Notes: a model not told the origin generated them from the sequence alone. Positions 1 to 5,579 are shown, counted from the stretch's first letter. The stretch is DNA of 8,977 bases from Methanomicrobiales archaeon (GCA_028678905.1 JAJRCO010000225.1:1-8977); one strand, 5' to 3'. A program made the numbers and translations.

Positions 1-1
1 T

Positions 2-79
2 ACAGTATTGTTGCAGGACTTCTATCTGCTGGCGGTGCATCTCCCCGTTGAGAGACCCGATTTTGCGTGTAAGATTCAT
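2..79 (-). CDS. 5' fragment of unknown gene, runs off left edge
   Basis: A minus-strand frame begins with ATG at 79 and stays open to the window edge, giving 26 residues (MNLTRKIGSLNGEMHRQQ...). Its start overlaps the stop of the small upstream frame in an ATGA arrangement, typical of translationally coupled genes. The visible part is polar and probably helical; no family is recognisable. Alternatively, the two frames are one gene broken by a frameshift near 78. The fragment is too short to decide. Confidence 0.4.
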   Translation of the reverse strand, partial: MNLTRKIGSLNGEMHRQQIEVLQQYC

Positions 80-210
80 GAAAAGCACCCAATCGGGAGA
101 TATGAAATAGTATGTTGATTACTCTGTAGATCTAGATTTTCCATTAACATATTTAAATATTGCTTGTCATCGAAAATTATTTTTTCTTTTAATTTCTTGG
201 ATATACTCAT
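76..210 (-). CDS. Small AT-rich hypothetical protein (44 aa)
   Basis: This frame starts at ATG 210 and stops at TGA 78-76, encoding a Lys-rich 44-residue peptide (MSISKKLKEKIIFDDKQYLN...). It overlaps the next minus-strand frame by 4 bases (ATGA). No Shine-Dalgarno precedes the start, but an AT-rich stretch around 238-251 lies about 33 bases upstream, which would suit a leaderless archaeal transcript. The base composition is clearly more AT-rich than the rest of the window, suggesting foreign origin. Function is unknown. It could be the N-terminal part of a gene split from the frame that follows. Confidence 0.4.
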   Translation of the reverse strand: MSISKKLKEKIIFDDKQYLNMLMENLDLQSNQHTISYLPIGCFS

Positions 211-383
211 TTAAAGTTGATATTTTGCTTATCTAACACATAATAACAATTAACCATCAGGTATCAAGGAGGGTGTTTTTGATAAGGAGGATTGATCAGT
301 CTCTCTTGGGCCGATTGAATGCTTTCGCGTCATTCGGTGCATCCCGCATCGCCCGGCAAGAATGATATATCGAGATCATGTCG
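211..383. other. Intergenic flank left of the insertion sequence
   Basis: This stretch separates the minus-strand small frames from the insertion sequence. It contains two copies of AAGGAGG on the plus strand (266-272 and 284-290). The first lies 6 bases before a TTG at 279 that opens a 28-codon frame ending at TGA 363-365; a GTG at 273 is in the same frame. This could be a leader peptide or small protein, but it is too short to call as a gene. The last 9 bases (375-383) are the left copy of the target duplication. Confidence 0.4.
375..383. repeat. Left target-site duplication of the IS
   Basis: The 9 bases ATCATGTCG abut the left inverted repeat and recur exactly at 1395-1403 directly after the right inverted repeat. 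A perfect duplication indicates a relatively recent, unrearranged insertion. Confidence 0.9.
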
Positions 384-403
384 GGCTCTGTAGAAAACCT
401 CAA
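384..403 (+). repeat. Left terminal inverted repeat of the IS
   Basis: It begins GGCTCTGTAGAA and continues through CCTCAA. Compared with the reverse complement of 1375-1394, it differs only at positions 4, 5, 13 and 14. This is the expected transposase binding and cleavage end. Confidence 0.85.
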
Positions 404-452
404 AACCTTCAATTTTCTTAGATTCAACCGAAAGAGCTAAGGTACGCCGGCC

Positions 453-483
453 CCTTGTTATTATATGCCAATAACCAACAAGG
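453..483 (+). promoter_or_regulatory. Hairpin enclosing the transposase start codon
   Basis: CCTTGTT (453-459) pairs perfectly with AACAAGG (477-483), and TTAT (461-464) pairs with ATAA (471-474) across a 1x2 internal loop. The six-base loop is ATGCCA, so the start codon at 465 is its first three bases. In IS10 and IS50, hairpins over the transposase start region limit translation from read-through transcripts; a similar role is inferred here. The stem also overlaps the first codons, so coding constraint alone cannot be excluded. Confidence 0.5.
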
Positions 484-1538
484 AGCCGAGACTAAGGTCG
501 TCGAACAAGTATATCAGACTACTGGAGACTCTTCTGTCGGTGGTTCGGAGCTCCCGGATTCCTCTCTATTCCTGTAAATATTCCCGAAGAACCTACACTC
601 AGCACCAGCATCTGGCCCTGATCCTGTTGAAAGAGATCCTGAGGATGGATTACCGGGGTATCGTCGATCTCCTGGAGGTGATGACCGGAATCAGGGATAT
701 TCTGCAGCTGGAGGAGATCCCTCACTTCACCACCTTGCAGAAATTCTTGCAACGTATCCGGTCGATCTACCTCGATATTATTCTCAAGAAGGTGATCCAC
801 CTCTTCTATCTCCGGGGTGAGGTGATCCCGGTTACCGCCATCGATTCCTCCGGGATCACCAGCTCCTATGCCAGCTCCTATTACACCTGGAGGACCGGAG
901 CCACCTGGCGGAGCTATCTCAAGACCTCGGTCGCGGTAGATACCGGTAAACAGGTGATCACCGGGGTCCGGGTATCCAGGAATTTCACCCATGATATCGT
1001 CTATGCCCGAACGCTCCTACGGCGGTGTCACCGCATCCGGAGGTCTGAAACCTATGTCCTGGACAAGGGGTACGATGCCGAAAGTCTTCATCGCCAGATC
1101 CGGGAGCAGCTTGAGGCATACTCCGTCATTCCGGTCCGGAACAGGAAGAGGAAGCGGATCGGAGGAAAGTACCGGAGGGAACTCGCCCGGTCCTTTGATG
1201 AGAAACTCTACCATCGGAGAAACCTCGTGGAGACCACCTTCTCCGTCCTGAAACGGAGCTATGGAGAGAACGTGCGGTCGAGGAAGTACCGGAATCAGGT
1301 GAAGGAGATCAAGGTTCGGATAATCGTCTATAACCTAGGACGATTCATAAAAAGGGGACTATGTTTTGTCCTCATTGAGGAATTCTACAAGGCCATCATG
1401 TCGGTAATTTTATATCTTCTCTGCCTGTTTCACACCCTCCTCCAGCAGTTCCAGGCAGATTTTTGTCCGGCTTTCCGCAAGGGAAATATCGAACAATACG
1501 ATAGAGGTAAGAAGTTCCTCGCTCTCCAGGATAGATAG
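465..1538 (+). CDS. IS5/IS4-superfamily DDE transposase, reading through the right IS end
   Basis: This is the transposase that cuts and joins the element ends. The DDE catalytic residues are visible: D127 in TAIDSSG, D200 in YVLDKGYD, and E256 in NLVETTF. Residues Y249, R252, E256 and K263 match the Y-2-R-3-E-6-K signature of this superfamily exactly. Residues 1-310 are encoded inside the element. No stop occurs before the right end, so translation continues for 47 host-derived residues (from 1395) to TAG at 1536-1538. The core after K263 (RSYGENVRSRK...VRIIVYNLGRF) looks complete, so the extra tail is probably tolerated, though this is not shown. The start is ATG 465, with no Shine-Dalgarno and a hairpin around it. 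The catalytic domain is intact, so the gene is probably functional. Confidence 0.9.
   Translation: MPITNKEPRLRSSNKYIRLLETLLSVVRSSRIPLYSCKYSRRTYTQHQHLALILLKEILRMDYRGIVDLLEVMTGIRDILQLEEIPHFTTLQKFLQRIRSIYLDIILKKVIHLFYLRGEVIPVTAIDSSGITSSYASSYYTWRTGATWRSYLKTSVAVDTGKQVITGVRVSRNFTHDIVYARTLLRRCHRIRRSETYVLDKGYDAESLHRQIREQLEAYSVIPVRNRKRKRIGGKYRRELARSFDEKLYHRRNLVETTFSVLKRSYGENVRSRKYRNQVKEIKVRIIVYNLGRFIKRGLCFVLIEEFYKAIMSVILYLLCLFHTLLQQFQADFCPAFRKGNIEQYDRGKKFLALQDR
1375..1394 (-). repeat. Right terminal inverted repeat of the IS
   Basis: Read on the minus strand it begins GGCCTTGTAGAA and matches the left end at 16 of 20 positions. It also encodes the last element-derived transposase residues (EEFYKA), so the coding frame crosses the terminal repeat. 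Confidence 0.85.
1395..1403. repeat. Right target-site duplication of the IS
   Basis: ATCATGTCG follows the right inverted repeat directly and is identical to 375-383. Confidence 0.9.
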
Positions 1539-1604
1539 AGTATAACGGCGATATTCTGTATACATGGGCGTCCCAGCATCTGCCCGTGAACCTATAAAAT
1601 ACAT
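1410..1604 (-). CDS. Orphan 64-aa hypothetical protein beside the IS
   Basis: The frame starts at ATG 1604 and stops at TAA 1412-1410, only 7 bases from the target duplication. The peptide has acidic, protein-like composition, and its C-terminal half (SLAESRTKICLELLEEGVKQAEKI) should be a charged amphipathic helix. Upstream of the ATG the same frame meets a stop within about 50 bases, so no longer version is available. It is antisense to the host-derived tail of the transposase. It may be a genuine small gene or a remnant of a larger decayed one. No family is recognised, and the insertion sits after its stop codon, so it is not interrupted. Confidence 0.35.
   Translation of the reverse strand: MYFIGSRADAGTPMYTEYRRYTLSILESEELLTSIVLFDISLAESRTKICLELLEEGVKQAEKI
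1592..1600 (+). promoter_or_regulatory. TATA-like box upstream of the MFS gene
   Basis: CTATAAAAT resembles an archaeal TATA box and predicts transcription starting near 1621, leaving a leader of about 95 bases before the MFS start. Arms GTGCAG (1609-1614) and CTGCAC (1646-1651) are a perfect inverted repeat straddling the predicted start site. No other gene lies between the box and the MFS gene. Confidence 0.4.
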
Positions 1605-1716
1605 GGATGTGCAGAGTGCAAGCCACGATCTGATAGGTTAATCCACTGCACCACGAGGTTTAAGTGATAACAACAATTAGTCATCTCTTATTGTTTGGCA
1701 GATCTATGCTTACCAG

Positions 1717-3120
1717 ATGCCAGTAATGGGAAAGAAGGAGCGTCTGATCCTCATTCTTGCGACGCTGGCTTCATTCTTTGTTCCGTACCTGACCTCTTCG
1801 ATTACGGTAGCCCTACCGGTCATCGGACGTGAGTTTTCTCTGGATGCGATCTTACTAGGCTGGGTGATGTCGAGCTACATCCTTTCTACCGCTATATGGA
1901 TCGTACCTCTAGGACGGGTTGCAGATATCTATGGGCGTAAACGCTTATTTATCCTCGGAATCGCCTTTCTAACAATAGGATCTCTGTTTTCTGCATTTGC
2001 CTGGTCCGCGATTTCGCTGATCATTTTCCGCATCATCCAGGGTGCCGGAGGGGCGATGATCTTCACCACCTCGGTCGCAATCCTGACCGCGGTTTTCCCT
2101 GCCGACCGGCGGGGTTGGGCACTGGGAATCACCCTAGCATCCGTGTACGGGGGGCTCTCCATGGGACCATTCATCGGGGGTATTCTGACCGGATTCTTGG
2201 GGTGGCGCAGCATTTTCCTGGTCGTGGTCCCCCCGGGTCTGATCGTGCTATGGCTCACGGTCCGCTATGTGGAGGAGGAATGGATCGATGCCCGGGGGGC
2301 ATCTTTCGACATCACCGGCTCGGCTCTCTATGCGATCTCCCTGTTTGGTGTCATGTACGGTATGACCTTGATTCCCGATCTTGTTGCTGGTGCATGGATG
2401 GTCCTCGGGGTAACGGTGTTTTTGGCATTTCTCCGGTGGGAATCCCGCTGCGGAAGTCCGGTCCTTGACCTTCGGGTTTTCCGGCACAACGTAACTTTTA
2501 CCTTCTCTAATCTGGCGGCGTTGATCAATTACGCATCGACCTACGCGGTCGCCTTTCTTCTCTCGTTGTACCTTCAGTATACCCGGGGACTCTCTCCGGA
2601 GATGGCGGGGGTGATCCTGGTCGCCCAGCCAGTCGTTCAGAGTATCCTCTCCCCCTCGGCGGGCCGACTCTCCGATCGTATCGAACCTCGGGTGGTCGCG
2701 AGTGTCGGCATGGCGCTGACTGCCGCGGGTCTCCTGATCTTTTCGTTCCTTTCCGATCACATGTCCCTGGTCTTCATCGTCATGGTGCTCATCCTGATGG
2801 GGTTCGGGTACGCACTCTTCTCTTCCCCCAATACAAACGCGATCATGTCATCGGTCGCCCCCCAATATTATGGGGTCGCATCAAGCATGGTGGCGACTAT
2901 GCGGGCTATCGGCCAGCTGGCGAGCATGGCCGTCGCAATGATGATCTTTTCCCTGGCGATGGGCAGAGTGGAAGTCACTCCTGAAATCTATCCTCGATTC
3001 CTTAGTGGTGTTCAAGCAGTGTTTTTAATTCTGTTCGTTCTAAGTGTGTTCGGGGTTATTGCCAGCCTGGTCAGGGGAAAGATCCGACTCGATGAGCCGG
3101 TGGGGTCAACAATCCGGTAA
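1717..3120 (+). CDS. MFS drug:H+ antiporter, 14-TM (DHA2-like) family
   Basis: This 467-residue polytopic membrane protein probably exports drugs or other hydrophobic compounds in exchange for protons. MFS motif A is clear at 66-76 (GRVADIYGRKR) after the second helix. A motif-B-like segment RIIQGAGGA lies at 105-113, with its Arg inside a membrane helix. The antiporter motif C is present around 145-155 (GGLSMGPFIGG), which points to export rather than uptake. The length and a central helix pair (about 200-240) match the 14-helix DHA2/EmrB-QacA type. The start is ATG 1717; ATG 1726 is an alternative, and neither has a convincing Shine-Dalgarno. The gene stands alone, downstream of the insertion sequence. 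The substrate cannot be predicted. Confidence 0.88.
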   Translation: MPVMGKKERLILILATLASFFVPYLTSSITVALPVIGREFSLDAILLGWVMSSYILSTAIWIVPLGRVADIYGRKRLFILGIAFLTIGSLFSAFAWSAISLIIFRIIQGAGGAMIFTTSVAILTAVFPADRRGWALGITLASVYGGLSMGPFIGGILTGFLGWRSIFLVVVPPGLIVLWLTVRYVEEEWIDARGASFDITGSALYAISLFGVMYGMTLIPDLVAGAWMVLGVTVFLAFLRWESRCGSPVLDLRVFRHNVTFTFSNLAALINYASTYAVAFLLSLYLQYTRGLSPEMAGVILVAQPVVQSILSPSAGRLSDRIEPRVVASVGMALTAAGLLIFSFLSDHMSLVFIVMVLILMGFGYALFSSPNTNAIMSSVAPQYYGVASSMVATMRAIGQLASMAVAMMIFSLAMGRVEVTPEIYPRFLSGVQAVFLILFVLSVFGVIASLVRGKIRLDEPVGSTIR

Positions 3121-3557
3121 TTCCATATTTCTATGCATCCCGGATAGAGGAAACTTCAGCATTCAGATTCTCCTATTCCGTCGGAGAAATAACCTCGTAG
3201 ATGCGAATTCCCCCTCGGGGGTATCCTGATCTATGGGGTCATCAATTTCATCGTGAGAGCGATAACGGCCCGATAATGATGAATTGGGCGGATCTGGTAT
3301 CGCCAGCCTCGGGATTCTGGAGTTGTCATGGAAGTGATATTTGGTGCAAATCTTCTGTTCATAGGTGGAGAGATCATGACGATAATCTAAACTTTTGACC
3401 TGGGCATTCCGAGGGAATCGAAAAGGACCTGAAATTCAGGAATGATTTGGTCTCCTACCATTTCAAATCTATTTTTTTAATTCACTACCTGTCATGCATG
3501 CAATTCGTTTCTGTTCGTACTGTCCGAAGAAAGTATGCGAAAAGAGGGAATGGATCT
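3121..3557. other. Convergent intergenic region with short palindromes and T7 tract
   Basis: No convincing gene is present. The spacer collects short inverted repeats: TTCTCC/GGAGAA (3168-3173 and 3183-3188), CCCCC/GGGGG (3210-3221), ATTCC/GGAAT (3406-3418) and a perfect 13-base palindrome CCTGAA-A-TTCAGG (3428-3440). A run of seven T follows at 3472-3478 on the plus strand, which could terminate transcription from the MFS side. Around 3227-3390 one plus-strand frame reads as hydrophobic pieces (LIYGVINFIVRAITAR, then MEVIFGANLLFIGGEIMTII) interrupted by stops, possibly traces of a decayed membrane-protein gene. This last point is weak. Confidence 0.4.
3428..3478 (+). terminator. Candidate terminator: palindrome followed by T7
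   Basis: A perfect palindrome (CCTGAA-A-TTCAGG, 3428-3440) is followed 32 bases later by seven T (3472-3478). Archaeal transcription stops at U-tracts, with or without a hairpin, so the T7 run is the stronger signal. It is about 350 bases after the MFS stop, which is long for that gene's 3' end. Confidence 0.25.
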
Positions 3558-4085
3558 CTACCGGTGGCGATAGAGGGCCAGTGCGATCCCTCCCAGGGCG
3601 AGGGCGGTCAGAAGCCCGGTGAACCCGGGAGCCTGGGTGGTTGGGGGAACCGTGGTTGTCGTCGCCGTTGTCGTGGTCTCTGTCACGGTCATGGTTTCAG
3701 TCGTAGTGGTAGTCGTGGTGGGAACCCGTCCGATCACCAGGGTCCGGTGGATCTCCCCACCAAGATTGCATTCCCCGCTCACAGTAATCTGGGTTCCCGC
3801 AGCAATCGCCAGCTGGTAGGTGTAAGTGAACGTACCATTGGTAGGCTGGGATGTGTATGTCCTCTGGAGAATTCGCCCTGATCCCAGGGACTCTACGTCT
3901 ACCTCCTTAATGTAGTGGGTTGCCGGATTCTCCACCTGGTGGGTGAACGTTACCTGCAGTTCATTTGTGGAGTTATTATAAGAGAGAGTGAGGTCAGAAG
4001 CCGGATGTGCTGCGACTGGTACAATCAGCGTGATCAGACCAAAAACCAAGAGGAATAGTAGAATTTTAGGGCCTTTGCATTTCAT
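3558..4085 (-). CDS. Secreted PGF-CTERM surface protein with Thr-rich stalk
   Basis: This 175-residue protein is built for export and anchoring on the cell surface. Residues 1-26 are a signal peptide: a basic start, hydrophobic core ILLFLLVFGLITLIV, and likely cleavage after VAA. Residues 27-120 form a probable beta-sandwich. Its THQVENPATHYIKEVDV segment and late Cys-Asn resemble the superoxide reductase/desulfoferrodoxin C-terminal fold, but the full iron-ligand set is not evident. Residues about 125-150 are a Thr-rich linker, probably O-glycosylated. The tail has PGF at 153-155, a short hydrophobic helix and RHR, the tripartite signal for archaeosortase A processing and lipid attachment. 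A purine-rich GGAAGG lies 4 bases before the start, and an AT-rich promoter region is at 4107-4125. The surface-anchor call is strong; the enzymatic suggestion is weak. Confidence 0.85.
   Translation of the reverse strand: MKCKGPKILLFLLVFGLITLIVPVAAHPASDLTLSYNNSTNELQVTFTHQVENPATHYIKEVDVESLGSGRILQRTYTSQPTNGTFTYTYQLAIAAGTQITVSGECNLGGEIHRTLVIGRVPTTTTTTTETMTVTETTTTATTTTVPPTTQAPGFTGLLTALALGGIALALYRHR
3640..3725 (-). repeat. Low-complexity Thr-codon tract
   Basis: This stretch encodes the Thr-rich linker and consists mostly of ACN codons with interspersed Glu, Val and Met. Such tracts can change length by slippage or recombination, so linker length may vary between strains. Confidence 0.6.
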
Positions 4086-4106
4086 GCGACCTTCCTGCGC
4101 ACGTTA

Positions 4107-4125
4107 TAGTTAATATTATTTTTGG
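4107..4125 (-). promoter_or_regulatory. AT-rich promoter region of the PGF-CTERM gene
   Basis: Read on the minus strand, CCAAAAATAATATTAACTAT lies 22-40 bases before the start codon and matches the composition of an archaeal TATA region, which implies a short leader. The exact box is ambiguous. The same AT-rich block could also serve plus-strand transcription toward the structured element at 4195-4257. Confidence 0.4.
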
Positions 4126-4194
4126 AGGACAGGAAAAAAAAGTCAATCTTCTCGGGTTTGCTCTATCAGGAACATATCGGGAACGTGCATTGTT

Positions 4195-4300
4195 GGATGC
4201 GGGTTCATTCGAAAGGGTCTTGCAGGATATATGTCCTCGGGAAGATAATCTGCATCCGTTTGTTCTTTGGGGTGCCGCCGGAGTAGGATCCCTTTTTTTT
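4195..4300 (+). ncRNA. Candidate structured RNA with T8 terminator tract
   Basis: An 11-bp stem forms between 4195-4205 (GGATGCGGGTT) and 4247-4257 (AATCTGCATCC), all paired with two G-U pairs. Inside it, TCTT (4218-4221) pairs with AAGA (4242-4245), and AGGAT (4224-4228) pairs with GTCCT (4233-4237) around an ATAT loop. The stems are nested and coaxial, so the whole folds as one arm with a 12-base bulge on the 5' side. A run of eight T at 4293-4300 would serve as an archaeal terminator on the plus strand. The element lies in the spacer between divergent genes. It matches no RNA family I recognise; it may instead be a leader element or a mobile-element remnant. Confidence 0.4.
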
Positions 4301-4326
4301 CACCGATGCAGCAGTCACGGAGTTAG

Positions 4327-4334
4327 GTTTTTAT
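4327..4334 (+). promoter_or_regulatory. TATA-like box of the dinucleotide-binding protein gene
   Basis: GTTTTTATA-type sequence sits about 46 bases before ATG 4377. Transcription would begin near 4356, leaving a leader of about 20 bases that contains the ribosome binding site GAGGAG. Confidence 0.45.
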
Positions 4335-4376
4335 AGGGGTCCTTGGATTATCACCCTCTTCTAACGAGGAGTGCTT

Positions 4377-4958
4377 ATGAAAATCGGAATTATCGGTAAG
4401 GGAAATGTGGGAACCGCCCTGGGCAGCGGTCTGCAGCGGGAAGGACATCAGGTCAGGTACGGTCATCGAGACCCGAGTGAACCGGTACAGGAAGCTGCGC
4501 ACTTTGGAGACGTGATCATTCTTGCGGTACCTTTTTCTGGGGTGAAAGATGCGGCTCAAACTATCGGGAATGCTGCCGATGGCAAAGTTTTAATTGATGT
4601 CACCAACGCCCTGGATAAGAACATGGGTCTTGCCATCGGATTGACCACTTCAGGAGCCGAGGAACTCCAGAAACTCCTTCCCCGTTCGAAGGTGGTCAAG
4701 GCCTTCAACACGGTCTTTGCACAGAACCAGAGTACCGGAAAAGTAGGGAATACCGTCCTTACTGCATTTATCGCCGGCGATGATGCGAAAGCCAAAGCAA
4801 CGGTCATGGATCTCGCACACGATCTAGGTTTTGATTCTCTGGACGTCGGACCCCTGAAATGCGCCCGCTATCTCGAACCGATGGCAGTGCTTCTCATCGG
4901 CCTCGGGTATGGTCTACATATGGGAACAGACATGGGTTTCAAGTTGGTCAGAGGGTGA
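4377..4958 (+). CDS. F420-dependent NADP oxidoreductase-like dinucleotide-binding protein
   Basis: This 193-residue protein belongs to the small Rossmann-fold family that includes F420H2:NADP oxidoreductase (Fno), which moves hydride between coenzyme F420 and NADP in the cytoplasm. Residues 1-30 form the first beta-alpha-beta unit with G7-K-G9-N-V-G12. The following strand ends in GHRDP, where Ser/Arg residues in Fno contact the NADP 2'-phosphate. VVKAFNTVFAQ (about 104-114) and the C-terminal PMAVLLIGLGYGLHMGTDMGFKL segment are typical of the family. It is somewhat shorter than classical Fno, so a related reductase with another substrate is possible. ATG 4377 is chosen because GAGGAG (4366-4371) lies 5 bases before it; an in-frame GTG at 4371 overlaps that site. 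It converges on the next gene with a 15-base gap. Confidence 0.8.
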   Translation: MKIGIIGKGNVGTALGSGLQREGHQVRYGHRDPSEPVQEAAHFGDVIILAVPFSGVKDAAQTIGNAADGKVLIDVTNALDKNMGLAIGLTTSGAEELQKLLPRSKVVKAFNTVFAQNQSTGKVGNTVLTAFIAGDDAKAKATVMDLAHDLGFDSLDVGPLKCARYLEPMAVLLIGLGYGLHMGTDMGFKLVRG

Positions 4959-4973
4959 TCGATTGGTTCTTAT

Positions 4974-5543
4974 TTAGTAAGGGACGATTGAAACCTCCAT
5001 AGACCCGATCTTCCGGTATACCTTAATTTTTCTTCGGATCGGCCACCATTCGTAAAGGAAGGTATTTACTGGCTGCCACATCGCCACCCACCCGATGATC
5101 AGTAGACTGGATCGGATGACCTGATTGATTACATTATCCGGTTGGGAGGCAATAGCGATATTGGCGGCGAGAGTGGAAGCGAGGAACACGACTCCAATGA
5201 TAAGAGCCATCCTCCCTCCCATAAATTTCTCTCGCAGTTCTCTCTGAGTCTGATTTGTTTTATACTTGAAATGATTATGAATTGCCTGGTCAAGTTCGCG
5301 GGCAGCCTCTTTCTGCATCTCTTTTTCAGGAAGATACACCACCAGTTTAAGCAGGATGTGCGCAGGAAAATCCATCACCGCTTCAGTGATATATTCCTCG
5401 GCGTTCCGGTCAAGTACCTTCTGATAGAAAGGTGAAGGGTCGAGGGAATCGTAAATTTGCATGATCTCCTGCAGTTTTATCTCGATTAGAATGGTGCCAT
5501 CAACATTTTTGTAGTACTGATAATACGAATCGAGCTGCTCCAT
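4974..5543 (-). CDS. Conserved-looking two-TM membrane protein of unknown function
   Basis: This 189-residue protein has a cytoplasm-like polar N-terminal half and two hydrophobic segments, about 112-132 (MALIIGVVFLASTLAANIAIA) and 142-160 (VIRSSLLIIGWVAMW). They are followed by a basic tail (PIRRKIKVYRK). The N-terminal half contains DPSPFYQKVLDRNAEEYI, which looks like a conserved motif, and a charged helix (EKEMQKEAARELDQAI). I do not recognise a characterised family. The start ATG 5543 has no Shine-Dalgarno, and the TATA box at 5580-5586 predicts a leader of only about 14 bases. It has its own promoter, so it need not be cotranscribed with the permease gene upstream on the same strand. 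Confidence 0.72.
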   Translation of the reverse strand: MEQLDSYYQYYKNVDGTILIEIKLQEIMQIYDSLDPSPFYQKVLDRNAEEYITEAVMDFPAHILLKLVVYLPEKEMQKEAARELDQAIHNHFKYKTNQTQRELREKFMGGRMALIIGVVFLASTLAANIAIASQPDNVINQVIRSSLLIIGWVAMWQPVNTFLYEWWPIRRKIKVYRKIGSMEVSIVPY

Positions 5544-5561
5544 AGAAGAAACTCAAATACA

Positions 5562-5575
5562 GCTCTCCCGAGAGC
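5562..5575. promoter_or_regulatory. Palindrome between TATA box and start of the two-TM protein gene
   Basis: GCTCTC and GAGAGC are perfect inverted arms around CC. They lie between the TATA box (5580-5586) and the predicted transcription start near 5557, a position where a bound repressor would block archaeal preinitiation complex or polymerase access. No regulator is identified. Confidence 0.4.
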
Positions 5576-5579
5576 AGGG

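Larger units (their letters stand above)
384..1394 (+). mobile_element. Complete IS5/IS4-superfamily insertion sequence (1011 bp)
   Basis: Both ends are defined by the sequence itself. The left end 384-403 and the right end 1375-1394 form 20-bp inverted repeats matching at 16 of 20 positions, and both begin with GG from the outside. A perfect 9-bp direct repeat flanks them. The only gene is a DDE transposase filling most of the element. The size and the Y-2-R-3-E-6-K motif fit the IS4/IS5 superfamily; a 9-bp duplication occurs in the IS903 group of IS5, but subgroup assignment is uncertain. The element appears intact and potentially mobile. Confidence 0.92.

Noticed and set aside
519..992. 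Minus-strand 157-residue frame inside the insertion sequence
   Set aside because: It is antisense to the transposase catalytic core, is Gly/Pro/Asp-rich low-complexity sequence, and has no independent support.
1396..1626. 76-residue minus-strand frame overlapping the orphan 64-residue frame
   Set aside because: Its Gly/Cys/Pro-rich translation looks like a shadow of the more protein-like frame at 1410-1604, and it ends inside the target duplication.
1608..1660. tRNA-like sequence between the IS flank and the MFS gene
   Set aside because: A D-arm-like string and a CCA can be read on opposite strands, but no cloverleaf with acceptor, anticodon and T stems can be built.
2248..2760. Minus-strand 170-residue frame within the MFS gene
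   Set aside because: It is antisense to a clear MFS membrane protein; its Arg/Asp/Gly-rich composition is typical of shadow frames.
3447..3881. Plus-strand 144-residue frame across the PGF-CTERM gene
   Set aside because: It is antisense to the Thr-rich linker and C-terminal anchor; the Gly/Arg-rich translation is a by-product of the repeat.
4371..4376. GTG 4371 as the start of the dinucleotide-binding protein
   Set aside because: The GTG overlaps the best ribosome binding site (GAGGAG, 4366-4371), whereas ATG 4377 is 5 bases after it and begins exactly at the Rossmann strand.
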